From: Radicibacter daui
GTDB taxonomy: Bacteria > Pseudomonadota > Alphaproteobacteria > Radicibacterales > Radicibacteraceae
NCBI GenBank assembly: GCA_030657355.1
Contig: CP131056.1
Coordinates: forward strand, 1,818,501-1,882,500
Direction of reading: 5' to 3'
Length of the DNA stretch: 64,000 bases
Shown: positions 28,381-38,097 of the stretch, piece after piece
Position numbering within the stretch: position 1 is the first letter of the stretch
Layout of the letters: each line of letters starts with the position of its first letter
Notes under the pieces: generated by a model
Database searches by the model: none
Told to the model about the DNA's origin: nothing
What the model saw: the letters and a program-made list of their open reading frames with translations, nothing else
Position numbers and translations under genes: made by a program

Positions 28381-29543
28381 GCGGGAAGGTGGACCGCAGC
28401 GGCCTTGAGGCGGCGATGCGGCCGGCAGCACGCCTCAAGCGCATCGGCGCGCTCATCGGCAAGGAGAGCAAGCAGATCATGCGCGACCCCAGCAGCATCC
28501 TCATCGCGCTGGTGCTGCCGCTAATCCTGCTGTTCATCTTCGGTTATGGCGTCTCGCTCGATGCGCGGCAGACCCGCATCGGCCTCGTAATTGAAAGCCC
28601 GAGCGCGGTGACGGAGGAGCTGGCGGCGAGTTTTGACGGTTCGCGTTATTTCTCCGTGCAGCGGGCGAGCGACCGGCGGACCTTCGAGACGGCGCTGGTA
28701 GAGGGCCGGGTGCGCGGCATCGTGGTGATCCCGGCGGCCTTTACCGAGGATGTCAGCGCCGGGCGCCAGCCGCAGGTGCAACTGCTGCTGGATGGCGGGG
28801 AACCCAACACCGCAAGCCTGGTGGATGGTTATGTGCGCGGCGTGCTGGCCGGCTGGGCGCAGCAGCGGGCCGTTGCCGCCGGGGCGGCGGCCGAGCCTGC
28901 CATTTCGGTGGCGCCGCGCTACTGGTTCAATGCCGAGCTGGAGAGCCGCAATTTCCTGGTGCCGGGATCGGTTGCCATCGTCATGACGCTGGTGGGCACG
29001 CTGCTGACCTCCCTTGTTATCGCGCGGGAGTGGGAGCGCGGCACGATGGAGGCGATCATGGCGACGCCGGTAACGGCGGGGGAACTGCTGATCGGCAAGG
29101 TGGTGCCCTATTTCGTGCTGGCGCTTCTCTCCATGACGCTCTGCGTCGTGCTGGCTGTCTTCCAGTTCGGGGTGCCGCTCAGGGGCTCGCTGATTGCGCT
29201 CTATATCCTCTCCGCCACCTTCCTCATCCCGGCGCTGGGGCAGGGGCTGCTGATTTCGGCGGCGACCAAGAACCAGTTTCTCGCCTCGCAGGTGGCGCTG
29301 GTCAGCGCCTTCCTGCCGGCCTTCCTGCTCTCCGGTTTTATCTTCGAGATCGGCTCCATGCCGTGGCCGATCCGGCTTTTGACCCATATCGTGCCGGCGC
29401 GTTACCTGATCCCCGGGCTGCAGAGCGTGTTTCTCTCCGGCGATGTGTGGCCGCTCTTTCTCACCAACATGGCGGCAATGCTTGTCATCGGTGCGGTGTT
29501 CTTCCTCCTCGCGGCGCGAAACTCGCGCAAGCGGCTGCAATAG
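28377..29543 (+). CDS. ybhS: ABC-2 type transporter permease (YbhS-like)
   Basis: A 388-residue ABC-2 permease. One N-terminal membrane segment (ILIALVLPLILLFIFGYGVSLD) precedes a large extracytoplasmic region. A cluster of about five membrane segments lies in the C-terminal half, with the family element EWERGTMEAIMATPVTAGELLIGKVVPYF. It forms half of the exporter. Its start overlaps the ATPase stop (ATGA), indicating translational coupling. Confidence 0.94.
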   Translation: MSGKVDRSGLEAAMRPAARLKRIGALIGKESKQIMRDPSSILIALVLPLILLFIFGYGVSLDARQTRIGLVIESPSAVTEELAASFDGSRYFSVQRASDRRTFETALVEGRVRGIVVIPAAFTEDVSAGRQPQVQLLLDGGEPNTASLVDGYVRGVLAGWAQQRAVAAGAAAEPAISVAPRYWFNAELESRNFLVPGSVAIVMTLVGTLLTSLVIAREWERGTMEAIMATPVTAGELLIGKVVPYFVLALLSMTLCVVLAVFQFGVPLRGSLIALYILSATFLIPALGQGLLISAATKNQFLASQVALVSAFLPAFLLSGFIFEIGSMPWPIRLLTHIVPARYLIPGLQSVFLSGDVWPLFLTNMAAMLVIGAVFFLLAARNSRKRLQ

Positions 29544-29556
29544 GAGCGCCCTTGCC

Positions 29557-30666
29557 ATGTGGTTGCGGCTCAAGGCCCTGATCATCAAGGAACTGCTGGC
29601 GGTGCTGCGCGATCCGCGCTCGCGCTTCGTGCTCATCATGCCGCCGCTGATGCAGCTGCTCATCTTCACCTATGCCGCGACGCTGGAGGTCAAGAATGTC
29701 GACCTCATGGTGCTGAACCGCGACGGCGGCTATTGGTCGGGCGAGCTGGTGCGGCGGCTGGAAGGGGCGCCGACTTTCCGCTCCATCCGCTTTACCCGCG
29801 ATCCGGAAGCGCTGCACCGCGCCATCGACGAGCAGCAGGTGATTGCCGCCATCGGCATCGATGCCGGTTTTTCCCGCGAGATATCGGCCGGGCGGCCGGC
29901 ATCGGTGCAGCTCATCCTCGACGGGCGGCGCTCCAACGCCTCGCAGATCGTCGGCAATTATGTCAGCCAGGTGGTGAGCACGCTGGGCGGGGAGACGCCA
30001 GCCGGAGAACAGGCGGCGGCCCTGACCCCGGCGCTTGTCGAGCGCAACTGGTTCAACCCCAATCTCGACTATCAGTGGTTCATCGTGCCGAGCCTCATTG
30101 CCGAGATCGGCATGCTGATCGCGCTCATCCTCACCTCGCTGGCCGTGGCGCGCGAGCGGGAGCTGGGCACCTTCGACCAGCTGATGGTCTCGCCACTCAG
30201 CGCCCGCGAAATCCTGCTCGGCAAGCTGATCCCGCCTTTGCTGCTCGGCCTTGCGCAGATGACATTTTTTGTCGTTGCGGCCGTGTTCTTCTTCAAGGTG
30301 CCGCTGCGCGGCGCGCTGCTGCCGCTTTATGGCAGCGGGCTGTTTTTTCTCGCCTCTGTCGTCGGGCTCGGTCTTTTCATCTCGTCGCTGTGCAAGACGC
30401 AGCAGCAGGCGATCCTCGGCGCTTTCCTGCTGCTGGTGCCGGCCACCACACTTTCCGGCTTCGCCACGCCTATCGACAATATGCCGGGCTGGCTGCAGCC
30501 GCTCACCTATCTCAACCCGCTGCGCTATTTCCTCGTGGTGGCAAAGGGCGTGTTTCTGCGCGACCTGCCGCTCTCGGAGATTGTGCTACAGACAGCGCCG
30601 CTGGCGCTCATTGCCCTCGTCACACTTTCTGCCGCGGCCTGGCTTTTCCGGCGGCGGATGGAGTGA
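29557..30666 (+). CDS. ybhR: ABC-2 type transporter permease (YbhR-like)
   Basis: A 369-residue ABC-2 permease with the same plan as its upstream neighbour: an N-terminal helix (RSRFVLIMPPLMQLLIFTYAATL), a large periplasmic domain and about five C-terminal membrane segments, with ARERELGTFDQLMVSPLSAREILLGKLIPPLLLG. It is the second half of the exporter. TAGGAGCGCC at 29541-29550 serves as a ribosome-binding site for the ATG at 29557; an earlier open frame start is spurious. Its 3' end overlaps the convergent signalling gene by 47 bases. Confidence 0.94.
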   Translation: MWLRLKALIIKELLAVLRDPRSRFVLIMPPLMQLLIFTYAATLEVKNVDLMVLNRDGGYWSGELVRRLEGAPTFRSIRFTRDPEALHRAIDEQQVIAAIGIDAGFSREISAGRPASVQLILDGRRSNASQIVGNYVSQVVSTLGGETPAGEQAAALTPALVERNWFNPNLDYQWFIVPSLIAEIGMLIALILTSLAVARERELGTFDQLMVSPLSAREILLGKLIPPLLLGLAQMTFFVVAAVFFFKVPLRGALLPLYGSGLFFLASVVGLGLFISSLCKTQQQAILGAFLLLVPATTLSGFATPIDNMPGWLQPLTYLNPLRYFLVVAKGVFLRDLPLSEIVLQTAPLALIALVTLSAAAWLFRRRME

Positions 30667-33106
30667 GGGTGCGGCGGCGGGCCGACTTGCGGCTTTTGCT
30701 GGCGGCGGTGACATAAGCCGCAGCCTCCGGCGGCGGCATAGGCCGCGCATAAAGGAACCCCTGCGATTCCTCGCAGCCATTGGCGCGCAGGAAAGTCTCC
30801 TGCTCTTGGGTTTCTACACCTTCGGCCAGAACATACATGCCGAGCTGGTGCGACATGGTGATGATGGTGCCGACGACGGCGCACACCTTGGGATTGGACG
30901 GTAGCCCGCTGGTGAAGCTGCGATCGATCTTGACGCGATGGATCGGCAGATCCAGCAGCGATTTTAGGCAGGAATAACCGGTGCCGAAATCGTCAAGCGC
31001 GATGGTGGTGCCAAGGGCGGCGAGGGCGGTGAGGGTGGAGGAGCAGGTCTCTTCATCCTGAAGCAGGCTTTCGGTCACCTCTACTTCCAGCAGGCTGGCG
31101 CGAATGCCGGTTGCCGTCAGGGCAGCCCTTACGCAGTCCACGACCCGGCCGTCGCGCAGCTGCGCCGCCGAGACATTGACCGCGACCCGGATATCTCCAA
31201 GCCCTTCCGCTTTCCACAAGGCGATCTGCCGGCAGGCTTCGCCGATCACCCAGTCGCCGATATCGGCAATCAGGCCAAGCCGTTCGGCGGCGGGAATGAT
31301 GTCACCGGCCCCCAGCAGTCCGCGCTCGGGATGTTGCCAGCGCAAGAGCGCCTCCAGCCCGTTTACGGTGCCCGTTTTCATGCAGAGCTGGGGCTGGTAG
31401 TGCAGGCGGAATTCACCCTCCCGCAGGGCCTGGCGCAGCTCATGTTCCTGGCGGATGCTGACAAGGGTGCTGGCCGTCATCTCCCCGGTAAAGAAGGCAT
31501 AGCGGTTGCGGCCAGCCTGTTTGGCCGAATACATCGCCGTGTCCGCGGCGCTGATCAGCGTTTCGGCGTCGCCGCCATTGCCGGGGTAGAGGCTGATGCC
31601 GATGCTGGCGCTGATGAAAGCCTCGTGTCCGCTGAGCATGAAGGCGGGGGAGAGCGCCTCCAGCAGCTTTTGGGCGACCTGGGCAGCATCCACGGGTTCG
31701 TGGATTTCATCCAGGATGATCATGAATTCATCGCCGCCGAGGCGGGCGACGGTATCGCTCTTGCGCACCGCCCCCTTCATCCGGTGGGCGGCAAGGGCCA
31801 GCAGCTCGTCGCCGGCGGCGTGCCCGAGCGTGTCGTTGATGGCCTTGAAACGGTCGAGGTCGACAAACAGCACGCCCATACGCGCTTTCTCACGCCGGGC
31901 GCGGCGCAGCGATTGTTCCAGCCGGTCCATTGCCAGCAGGCGGTTGGGCAGGCCGGTCAGGGAGTCATAATGGGCCAGATGCGCAAGTTCCGCCTCGACC
32001 CGGCGCACCGAGGTCATGTCCGACAGGACGGCAACATAATGCGTAAGCGCTCCGGCGCTGTCGGTAACCGCGGCAATGTGCACGATGGTGCGCATCGGCT
32101 CACCGTTCTTGCGGCGGGTTTCCACTTCGGCGCGCCAGTGACCGTCCTGCTTCAGGGCGGCGCGAACCTCGTATTCCGGCAGGTTGCGGCTGGTGGGCAG
32201 CTTGAAGAAAGGGCGTTCGGTCAGATCGGCCGCGCGGTAGCCGGTGATGACGCTGCAATTCTCATTGACGGTCGTGACGGTGAAATCGAGATCGAGAATG
32301 GCGATGCCGTCCTGCATGACGCCGAACACGGTGGCCGCCTGACGCAGTTTGTGCTCGGTGCAGCGCCGCTCGGTGATATCGCGCACCACGCCGACGATAC
32401 GTTTTCTGTCGCCCATGCCGCTTGCCGGTTCAAAGGTGCGGCCCTGCGCCTTCAGCCAGCGCCCGCCATAGGCAGCCGCGGTGCGAAATTCCAGCTCCAT
32501 CTGCCCGCCTTCAGCGGCAAGGCGGGTGAAGGCGGCTTCAACAGCCGGCCAGTCGCGCGGGTCCAGCACCGATGACAGTTCGTCGAGGGAGCGCGGCTGG
32601 GCCTTGTATTCCGGTCCAAAGACCTGCCCGGCCTCGTGGCTCAGCATCAGGGCCCGGGTGGCGATATCCACCTCCCACAGCCCCATGCCGGCAGCGTTCA
32701 TGGCGAGGTTAAGTCGCTCCTGGCTGGCGCGCAGGGCGAGGTCAACCCGGTGGCGCTCCAGCGCCATCTGGATGGTGGCGTGAAGCTCGCGCTCGGAAAA
32801 CGGCTTCAGCAGATAACCGAAGGGACTGGTTTCCCGCGCCCGGTTGAGGGTCGCCTCCTCCGAGAAGGCGGTCAGGTAGATTACCGGCCGGTCGGAAATG
32901 CGGGAGGCGGTTTCAATGCCGTCCATCGGGCCGTCGATATGAATATCCATCAGCACGAGTTCAGGGTCGGTCTTGCCGATCTTTTCAAGAGCAGCGGAGC
33001 CGGAGGCGGCAATGTCTGCAACCGTATAACCCAGCTTTTCAAGCTGCCGCTTGAGGTGAAGGGCGACAATGCCCTCGTCTTCGACGATGAGGATGCGGTT
33101 GCTCAT
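30620..33106 (-). CDS. Response regulator with REC, two PAS, GGDEF and EAL domains
   Basis: An 828-residue cyclic-di-GMP signalling protein. The receiver (about 1-120) has the acidic pair DE at 10-11, phosphoacceptor aspartate in LVLMDIHIDG and lysine in GYLLKPFSE. PAS domains span roughly 130-255 and 260-380. GGDEF is intact (ARLGGDEFMIIL), so diguanylate cyclase activity is possible. EAL is intact too (NGLEALLRWQHPERG, DDFGTGYSCLKSL, KIDRSF, AEGVETQEQ), so phosphodiesterase activity is possible. It overlaps the upstream sensor kinase by 4 bases (ATGA), so that kinase probably phosphorylates it. Which activity prevails is unclear. Its tail overlaps the convergent ybhR-like gene. Confidence 0.95.
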   Translation of the reverse strand: MSNRILIVEDEGIVALHLKRQLEKLGYTVADIAASGSAALEKIGKTDPELVLMDIHIDGPMDGIETASRISDRPVIYLTAFSEEATLNRARETSPFGYLLKPFSERELHATIQMALERHRVDLALRASQERLNLAMNAAGMGLWEVDIATRALMLSHEAGQVFGPEYKAQPRSLDELSSVLDPRDWPAVEAAFTRLAAEGGQMELEFRTAAAYGGRWLKAQGRTFEPASGMGDRKRIVGVVRDITERRCTEHKLRQAATVFGVMQDGIAILDLDFTVTTVNENCSVITGYRAADLTERPFFKLPTSRNLPEYEVRAALKQDGHWRAEVETRRKNGEPMRTIVHIAAVTDSAGALTHYVAVLSDMTSVRRVEAELAHLAHYDSLTGLPNRLLAMDRLEQSLRRARREKARMGVLFVDLDRFKAINDTLGHAAGDELLALAAHRMKGAVRKSDTVARLGGDEFMIILDEIHEPVDAAQVAQKLLEALSPAFMLSGHEAFISASIGISLYPGNGGDAETLISAADTAMYSAKQAGRNRYAFFTGEMTASTLVSIRQEHELRQALREGEFRLHYQPQLCMKTGTVNGLEALLRWQHPERGLLGAGDIIPAAERLGLIADIGDWVIGEACRQIALWKAEGLGDIRVAVNVSAAQLRDGRVVDCVRAALTATGIRASLLEVEVTESLLQDEETCSSTLTALAALGTTIALDDFGTGYSCLKSLLDLPIHRVKIDRSFTSGLPSNPKVCAVVGTIITMSHQLGMYVLAEGVETQEQETFLRANGCEESQGFLYARPMPPPEAAAYVTAASKSRKSARRRTLTPSAAGKARPRQKV

Positions 33107-34620
33107 GGCTTGAAAGGCTCCGCCTGCCCGCTACGGGCCGGAAACTGGAGAGTGAAGGCGGTCGGGTTACGCCGGTTGATGGACAGGCGCCCTTTGAGCT
33201 GGGCGGCCAGCAATTGTACGAGCTGCAGGCCAAGGGTGTCGGAGGTCTGGAGGTCGAGGTTGTCCGGCAGGCCGACGCCATTGTCGCTGACGCTCAGGCA
33301 AACCTGGCTTTCGGCCAGCTCGGTCTTGAGCCCGATGCGGATCTCGCTGGCGCCGCTGGCCTGATGCTCGGCCGGGAAGGCGTGCTTGAGAGTGTTGGTT
33401 ACAAGTTCATTGAGGATGAGGCCGCAGGGGATGGCGTCATTGATGGGCAGCAGCACTTGATCGGCCTCAATCACGAGATTCAGGCGGCTCGGATCAAGGT
33501 CGTAAGAGGTGATCAGCGTCGGCGCCAGGGTGTGGATGAAGGTGCTGAAATCGACCCGGGCGAAATCCTTGGACTGATAGAGCGCCTGATGGATGAGAGC
33601 CATCGAGCGGATGCGGTTCTGGCTTTCGCGCAGGCCCTCGATCACCGAGCGATCGCTGATGCGGGCGGCTTGCAGATCAAGCAGGCTGTAAATGATCTGC
33701 AGGTTGTTTTTGACCCGGTGATGGATTTCGCCCAGCAGCAGGTCTTTTTCCTTGAGCGCGGCGTTGATGCGCTCTTCCTTCTGCTTGCGGTCCGAGATGT
33801 CGACGATGGCGGAAAGCACCATCTTGCCTTCATCGGTCTCGATGGGATTGAGGCCGATTTCGACAGCGAATTCGCTGCCATCCTTGCGGCGGCCAAAAAG
33901 GTCGCGGCCCGCGCCCATGGGGCGGGAGGTAGGGTGGGCAAAAAAACCGGCGCGCTTGTCGGGATGGGTCGCCCGGGCCCTTTCAGGAACGAGCATCTCG
34001 ATCGGCTGGCCAAGCATCTCGTCACGCGCATAACCGAAAACCCGTTCGGCCTGGGCGTTCACCATTTCGATGCGTCCGTTGCCATTCACCATCACCATGG
34101 CATTGGGAGCGGATTCCACCACCTGGCGGAAGCGCTCTTCCATGCGCTTGCGGGCGGAGAGGTCGAGGATGGAGGAGAGTACCTTGGTGCCTTCATCGGT
34201 TTCGATGGGGTTGAGGCCGATCTCGACCGGGAATTCGCTGCCATCCTTGCGCAGGGCGTAAAGGTCGCGTCCGGCGCCCATCGGCCGGGAATGAGGGTTG
34301 TGGAAGAACTGGTCGCGCATGGCCGGGTGGCCCCTGCGGAAACGCTCCGGCACCAGCATCTCGATCGGCTGGTGCAGCAATTCGCCGCGGTCGTAACCGA
34401 AAAGACGCTCGGTCTGGGCGTTGACCATTTCAATCAGGCCGCCCGGCCCGATCATGACCATGGCATTGGGGGCGGATTCCACAACTTGACGAAAGCGCGC
34501 TTCGCTTTTTTGCAGCGCATGCTCGATGGTGCTGCCTGGCGCCGCCTGCGGCGTGATTGCGTTGAGACTGGACACGGAATGCTCACCCCCGTCTTGCGTC
34601 CCGTTCAAGGCACGCTTCAT
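33103..34620 (-). CDS. Sensor histidine kinase with tandem duplicated PAS domains (HisKA_2 type)
   Basis: A 505-residue soluble kinase with no membrane segment. Two PAS repeats of 121 residues (about 43-163 and 164-284) are roughly 70 percent identical and gap-free. HisKA_2 follows with the phosphoacceptor histidine in LLLGEIHHRVKNNLQIIYSLL, then the HATPase with the N box LILNELVTNTLKHAF and DNGVGLP. This group often partners with stand-alone receiver proteins, here the co-translated REC-GGDEF-EAL protein. The ATG at 34620 is preferred over an upstream TTG. Its input signal is unknown; the PAS domains lack an obvious haem or flavin signature. Confidence 0.95.
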   Translation of the reverse strand: MKRALNGTQDGGEHSVSSLNAITPQAAPGSTIEHALQKSEARFRQVVESAPNAMVMIGPGGLIEMVNAQTERLFGYDRGELLHQPIEMLVPERFRRGHPAMRDQFFHNPHSRPMGAGRDLYALRKDGSEFPVEIGLNPIETDEGTKVLSSILDLSARKRMEERFRQVVESAPNAMVMVNGNGRIEMVNAQAERVFGYARDEMLGQPIEMLVPERARATHPDKRAGFFAHPTSRPMGAGRDLFGRRKDGSEFAVEIGLNPIETDEGKMVLSAIVDISDRKQKEERINAALKEKDLLLGEIHHRVKNNLQIIYSLLDLQAARISDRSVIEGLRESQNRIRSMALIHQALYQSKDFARVDFSTFIHTLAPTLITSYDLDPSRLNLVIEADQVLLPINDAIPCGLILNELVTNTLKHAFPAEHQASGASEIRIGLKTELAESQVCLSVSDNGVGLPDNLDLQTSDTLGLQLVQLLAAQLKGRLSINRRNPTAFTLQFPARSGQAEPFKP

Positions 34621-34806
34621 TGGCGTGATTAGAACCGACGACAGCAAGGGCGCGAATTGCGCATTGGTATAGCGACCAGAAGGCAGTAGTCGATTAACGA
34701 ATAATGATTATTAAATCCCCGTAATTTTATTCAAATTAACTTCTGTAATGATTTATATTGATTGGATGATCAGTTTAATCACTTGGACGTAATGGTGCTG
34801 TTGCCG

Positions 34807-36900
34807 TTATGGGCGCGGAGTAAAATTTGTAACTGATTCTATAAAGTTACGGGAAAAGCCCCTGGCGTCGCAAAGCGGAGAGCGTGCCATGCGCGAGCGA
34901 AGGCCTGCCCGCAGGTCGGCAAGGCGGACGCGATCGGCCGCCAGAGCCCGGGCGACGGTTATGTAGTCTTGCGGCGAAGCGGCCACGAGTTCTTCCAGCC
35001 CGAGGCGACTCAAAATGGAGGCCCCGACACGTGCGGCATGCCGATCTCCGCTGAGGGTGATGACCGGCACGCCCATCCACAATGCCTCGCAGGTGGTGGT
35101 GGTGCCGTTATAGGGCACCGGGTCCAGCGCGATATCGACCTGGCCATAGGCAGCAAGATGGCCGGCATCGTCATCGACATGGTCGAGGATGATGAGCCGC
35201 CCGGCATCGATGCCCACACCGGCCATGGCGGAAAGCAATTGCCGGCGCACCTCCGGGCTGCGGGTTTGCAGCGTCTTGATGAGAAGGCGCGAGCCGGGTA
35301 CGGCGGCCAGCACCTGCGACCACAGCGCGAGCGTGACCGGCGAGAGTTTGGGGATGGTGTTGAAGCTGCCGAAGGTGATCGGCCCGTCCGTGCCGGCGGG
35401 TAGCGGCGCCACCGGCGGGGCAACGGCGGCCGGGGCGTAACAGAGAAAGCCCGAGGGCAGGCGGATCAGCTTTTCGGTGTGGAACGCCTCGGCGCCGGGC
35501 GGGTCGGCAATCTCGTCGGTGATGCGGCCATCCATGCTCTTCATGCCGGTGGTGCCGGGATAACCGAGCCAGGTGATCTGTACCGGGGCGGGGCGGCGGG
35601 CGAAGGCGGCAAGGCTGCCGCCCGCCATATGGCCATCGGCATCGATGAGGATATCGATACTGCGGCTGGCGATGATCTCGGCCAGCGCCGCGTCGGGCAC
35701 GCCGGTCACATCCACCCACTCATCGGCGAGCGTGCGCAGCTTGTCGGTGATGGCATCCGGCCGGCCGACTTTGGAGAAGCACACGAAGGTGGCCGCGCCC
35801 TTGTCGCGGCCCGCCAGCAGCGGGGCGAGGAAGAAGGCAACCGAATGCCGACGAAAGTCCGGCGAAACAATGCCGATGCGCGGCGGGGTGGAACGGGGTG
35901 GGTAATGCCGCGCGGCAGCAAAGGCTGAGCCGGCGGCATCGAGATCGCGCCCGATTTCGAGATGGGCGGCAAAGAGCGCTTCGGGCGAGAGGTCGCTCCG
36001 GTAGTTCTGCAGCAGCACGAGGTTGGAGCGTGCCTCGAAGCGCTGCGGCTCCAGCCGTGCCACCTCGGCATAGGCGGCCTCCGCCTCGGCAAGGCGCAGG
36101 GAGAGACGGGCAACATCGCCCAGTTCATTCCAGGCCGCAACGAGGCCGGGCTTCAGGCGGGTTGCGGTTTTCAGCGCCTCTTCCGCCTCGGCAAAAAGGT
36201 GGCTGAGTTTCAGATAGCGTCCCAGCTCATGCCAGGCTTCGGCAGAAGGTTCGATCTCCAGCGCGCGGGTCGCGGCCTGACGGGCAAGATCAAGCTGGCC
36301 AAGTTCTCCGGCCACCCGGCCAAGGCCGCGCAGGGCAGCGGCGGAGCCGGGCTGGGCTGCTGCCAATTGCTGCATCAGCGCCATTGCGTCATCCAGCCGG
36401 GCCATGGAGCGCAGCAGGTTGGCATATTCGACGGCAAGGTTGATGGCGTCCGGACGTTTGGTGAGATCAATGCCGGCAAGGGCGCGGGAATAGGTGGCGA
36501 GCGCTGCCTCCAGCTGGCCGGTGCGGCGCTGGCCGAGGGCCAGATTGCCGGTCACCACCGGATCTTGCGGGGCAAGGGCAACGGCTTTTTCCAGCGCGGC
36601 CAGTGCCCCGGCCTCGTCCCCGGTAGCCAGCCTTGCGGCGCCAAGGCTGGACCAGCCCTGTGCTTCTGCCGGCATCAGCGTCACGCCTTTTTCCAGGAGC
36701 GGCAGGGCGCCCGCACTGTCCCCCGCCTGCTGGGCGAGGGAGCCGAGGATGAGTGGCAGGGGACCATCGCCCGGGAAGCTGGCAAGGGCCGGTTTTGCCA
36801 GCGCCCACGCCTCTGCCACGCGGCCCGCCAGCGCCTCTGTGCGCACCCGCTCGAAAAGGGGCTGCCAGGCGGTGGAAGCGGGGGGGCGTTTGCTGCTCAT
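34807..36900 (-). CDS. TPR repeat protein with SPINDLY/OGT-type glycosyltransferase domain (GT41)
   Basis: A 697-residue protein. The N-terminal half is TPR repeats (about residues 30-330, for example LVAAWNELGDVARLSLRLAEAEAAYAEVARLEP). The C-terminal half is GT41: RIGIVSPDFRRHSVAFFLAPLL, then DILIDADGHMAGGSLAAFARRPAPVQITWLGYPGTTG, TFGSFNTIPKLSPVTLALW, and ALDPVPYNGTTTTCEALWMGVPVITLSGDRHAARVGASIL. The H-X-G and the GDRHAARVG block are the family's active-site features. It should add GlcNAc or another sugar to protein side chains, in bacteria often on flagellin or extracellular polymers. It stands alone behind the kinase promoter region, with no obvious target gene beside it. Confidence 0.93.
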   Translation of the reverse strand: MSSKRPPASTAWQPLFERVRTEALAGRVAEAWALAKPALASFPGDGPLPLILGSLAQQAGDSAGALPLLEKGVTLMPAEAQGWSSLGAARLATGDEAGALAALEKAVALAPQDPVVTGNLALGQRRTGQLEAALATYSRALAGIDLTKRPDAINLAVEYANLLRSMARLDDAMALMQQLAAAQPGSAAALRGLGRVAGELGQLDLARQAATRALEIEPSAEAWHELGRYLKLSHLFAEAEEALKTATRLKPGLVAAWNELGDVARLSLRLAEAEAAYAEVARLEPQRFEARSNLVLLQNYRSDLSPEALFAAHLEIGRDLDAAGSAFAAARHYPPRSTPPRIGIVSPDFRRHSVAFFLAPLLAGRDKGAATFVCFSKVGRPDAITDKLRTLADEWVDVTGVPDAALAEIIASRSIDILIDADGHMAGGSLAAFARRPAPVQITWLGYPGTTGMKSMDGRITDEIADPPGAEAFHTEKLIRLPSGFLCYAPAAVAPPVAPLPAGTDGPITFGSFNTIPKLSPVTLALWSQVLAAVPGSRLLIKTLQTRSPEVRRQLLSAMAGVGIDAGRLIILDHVDDDAGHLAAYGQVDIALDPVPYNGTTTTCEALWMGVPVITLSGDRHAARVGASILSRLGLEELVAASPQDYITVARALAADRVRLADLRAGLRSRMARSPLCDARGFSRNFIESVTNFTPRP

Positions 36901-36922
36901 GCGCGGTAAGCGCCTCTTGCGG

Positions 36923-36953
36923 AAAAGAAAAAGGGCAGGCGCGAAGCCTGCCC
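36923..36953 (-). terminator. Rho-independent terminator of the sugar ABC operon
   Basis: An 8-base perfect stem GGGCAGGC/GCCTGCCC with a GCGAA loop (36933-36953), followed on the minus strand by TTTTTCTTTTCC. It lies 42 bases after the ugpC-like stop and before the convergent-oriented stop-free gap to the TPR gene start. It ends the operon that begins at the GntR gene. Confidence 0.85.
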
Positions 36954-36994
36954 AGAGGTTACTGGCTGGGGAGGAGAACGTCGAGCGTGGTGCG

Positions 36995-38086
36995 TCAGGA
37001 AGCGGGCTCCACCCGCTTTTCTTCCACGAAGAGATGCAGCCGCTCCGGCGGGAAACCGAGGCTCACCTCCCGCGAGGCCCCGGCGGCGGCACGGTCGAGG
37101 GTAAAGCCCTTGAGGGCGATGCTGCTGGTGCCGGGGGTGACCAGATGCAGGATGGTGCCGAAGCCGGTCGGCTCCACCAGTTCTATGCGGGCGGCAAGCC
37201 CGGCGCCGCCCGCCGGAGACAGCTCCAGATGTTCGGGCCGGATGCCGAGGCTGACCGGCGTGCCGTCGGTCAACGGATAGGCGCGGCCGAGCGGGATGGC
37301 AGGTCCGTGATCCAGCACCAGCCGCGCAATGTCCGCCGTTTGCCCCTCATAACGGCCGGTCAGCACATTCATGCCCGGGGAGCCGATGAAGCCGGCGACG
37401 AAAAGATTGGCCGGCCGGTCATAAAGCTCCAGCGGGGTGCCGACCTGCTGGATGAGGCCGGCATTCATCGCCACGATACGGTCGGCAAGGGTCATCGCCT
37501 CGATCTGGTCATGGGTCACATAGATCGAGGTTGCGCCAAGGTCCTGATGCAGCTTCTTGATCTCACCGCGCATCTGCTCGCGCAGGCGGGCGTCAAGGTT
37601 GGAAAGCGGCTCATCGAACAGGAAGGCTTTTGGCTGGCGCACGATGGCGCGGCCCATGGCAACCCGCTGGCGCTGGCCGCCGGACAGGGCACGCGGGCGC
37701 CGCTCCATCAGCGGGTCGAGCCCCAGCTTGCGGGCGGCGGCGGTGACGATGCCGGCGATCTTGTCCTTTGCCGTGCGGCGCAGGCGCAGGCTGTAGCTCA
37801 TATTGCCGGCGACATTCATGTGCGGATAAAGCGCGTAGGACTGGAACACCATGGCGATGTCGCGGTCCTTGGGGTCGAGATCATTGACCCTCGTGCCGGC
37901 GATGCTGATGTCGCCTTCGGTAATATCCTCAAGCCCCGCGATCATGCGTAAAAGCGTGGACTTGCCGCAGCCCGACGGGCCGACCAGCACCACGAACTCG
38001 CCGTCGGCGATCTCGAGATCGACGCCGTGCAAAACGGGAAACTGGGCGTAGGACTTGCGGACACCGGAGATGCCGATGGAGGCCAT
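36995..38086 (-). CDS. ugpC: Carbohydrate ABC transporter ATP-binding protein (MalK/UgpC type)
   Basis: A 363-residue ATPase of the MalK/UgpC group. Start [13 protein letters not shown] at 38086 is used; the upstream open frame is spurious. Walker A is GPSGCGKST, the signature ALSGGQRQR, Walker [15 protein letters not shown], with the switch region [16 protein letters not shown]-terminal TOBE/OB region follows from about residue 240 with the regulatory-type [17 protein letters not shown]. It energises the adjacent permease pair. Since the galactoside importer later in the window has no ATPase, this protein may also serve it. It is the last gene of the operon. Confidence 0.95.
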   Translation of the reverse strand: MASIGISGVRKSYAQFPVLHGVDLEIADGEFVVLVGPSGCGKSTLLRMIAGLEDITEGDISIAGTRVNDLDPKDRDIAMVFQSYALYPHMNVAGNMSYSLRLRRTAKDKIAGIVTAAARKLGLDPLMERRPRALSGGQRQRVAMGRAIVRQPKAFLFDEPLSNLDARLREQMRGEIKKLHQDLGATSIYVTHDQIEAMTLADRIVAMNAGLIQQVGTPLELYDRPANLFVAGFIGSPGMNVLTGRYEGQTADIARLVLDHGPAIPLGRAYPLTDGTPVSLGIRPEHLELSPAGGAGLAARIELVEPTGFGTILHLVTPGTSSIALKGFTLDRAAAGASREVSLGFPPERLHLFVEEKRVEPAS

Positions 38087-38097
38087 GGAAACGCTCC

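Noticed and set aside
36901-36994. Riboswitch or small RNA in the gap behind the TPR gene
   Set aside because: The only structure is a plain terminator hairpin serving the opposite side operon end.
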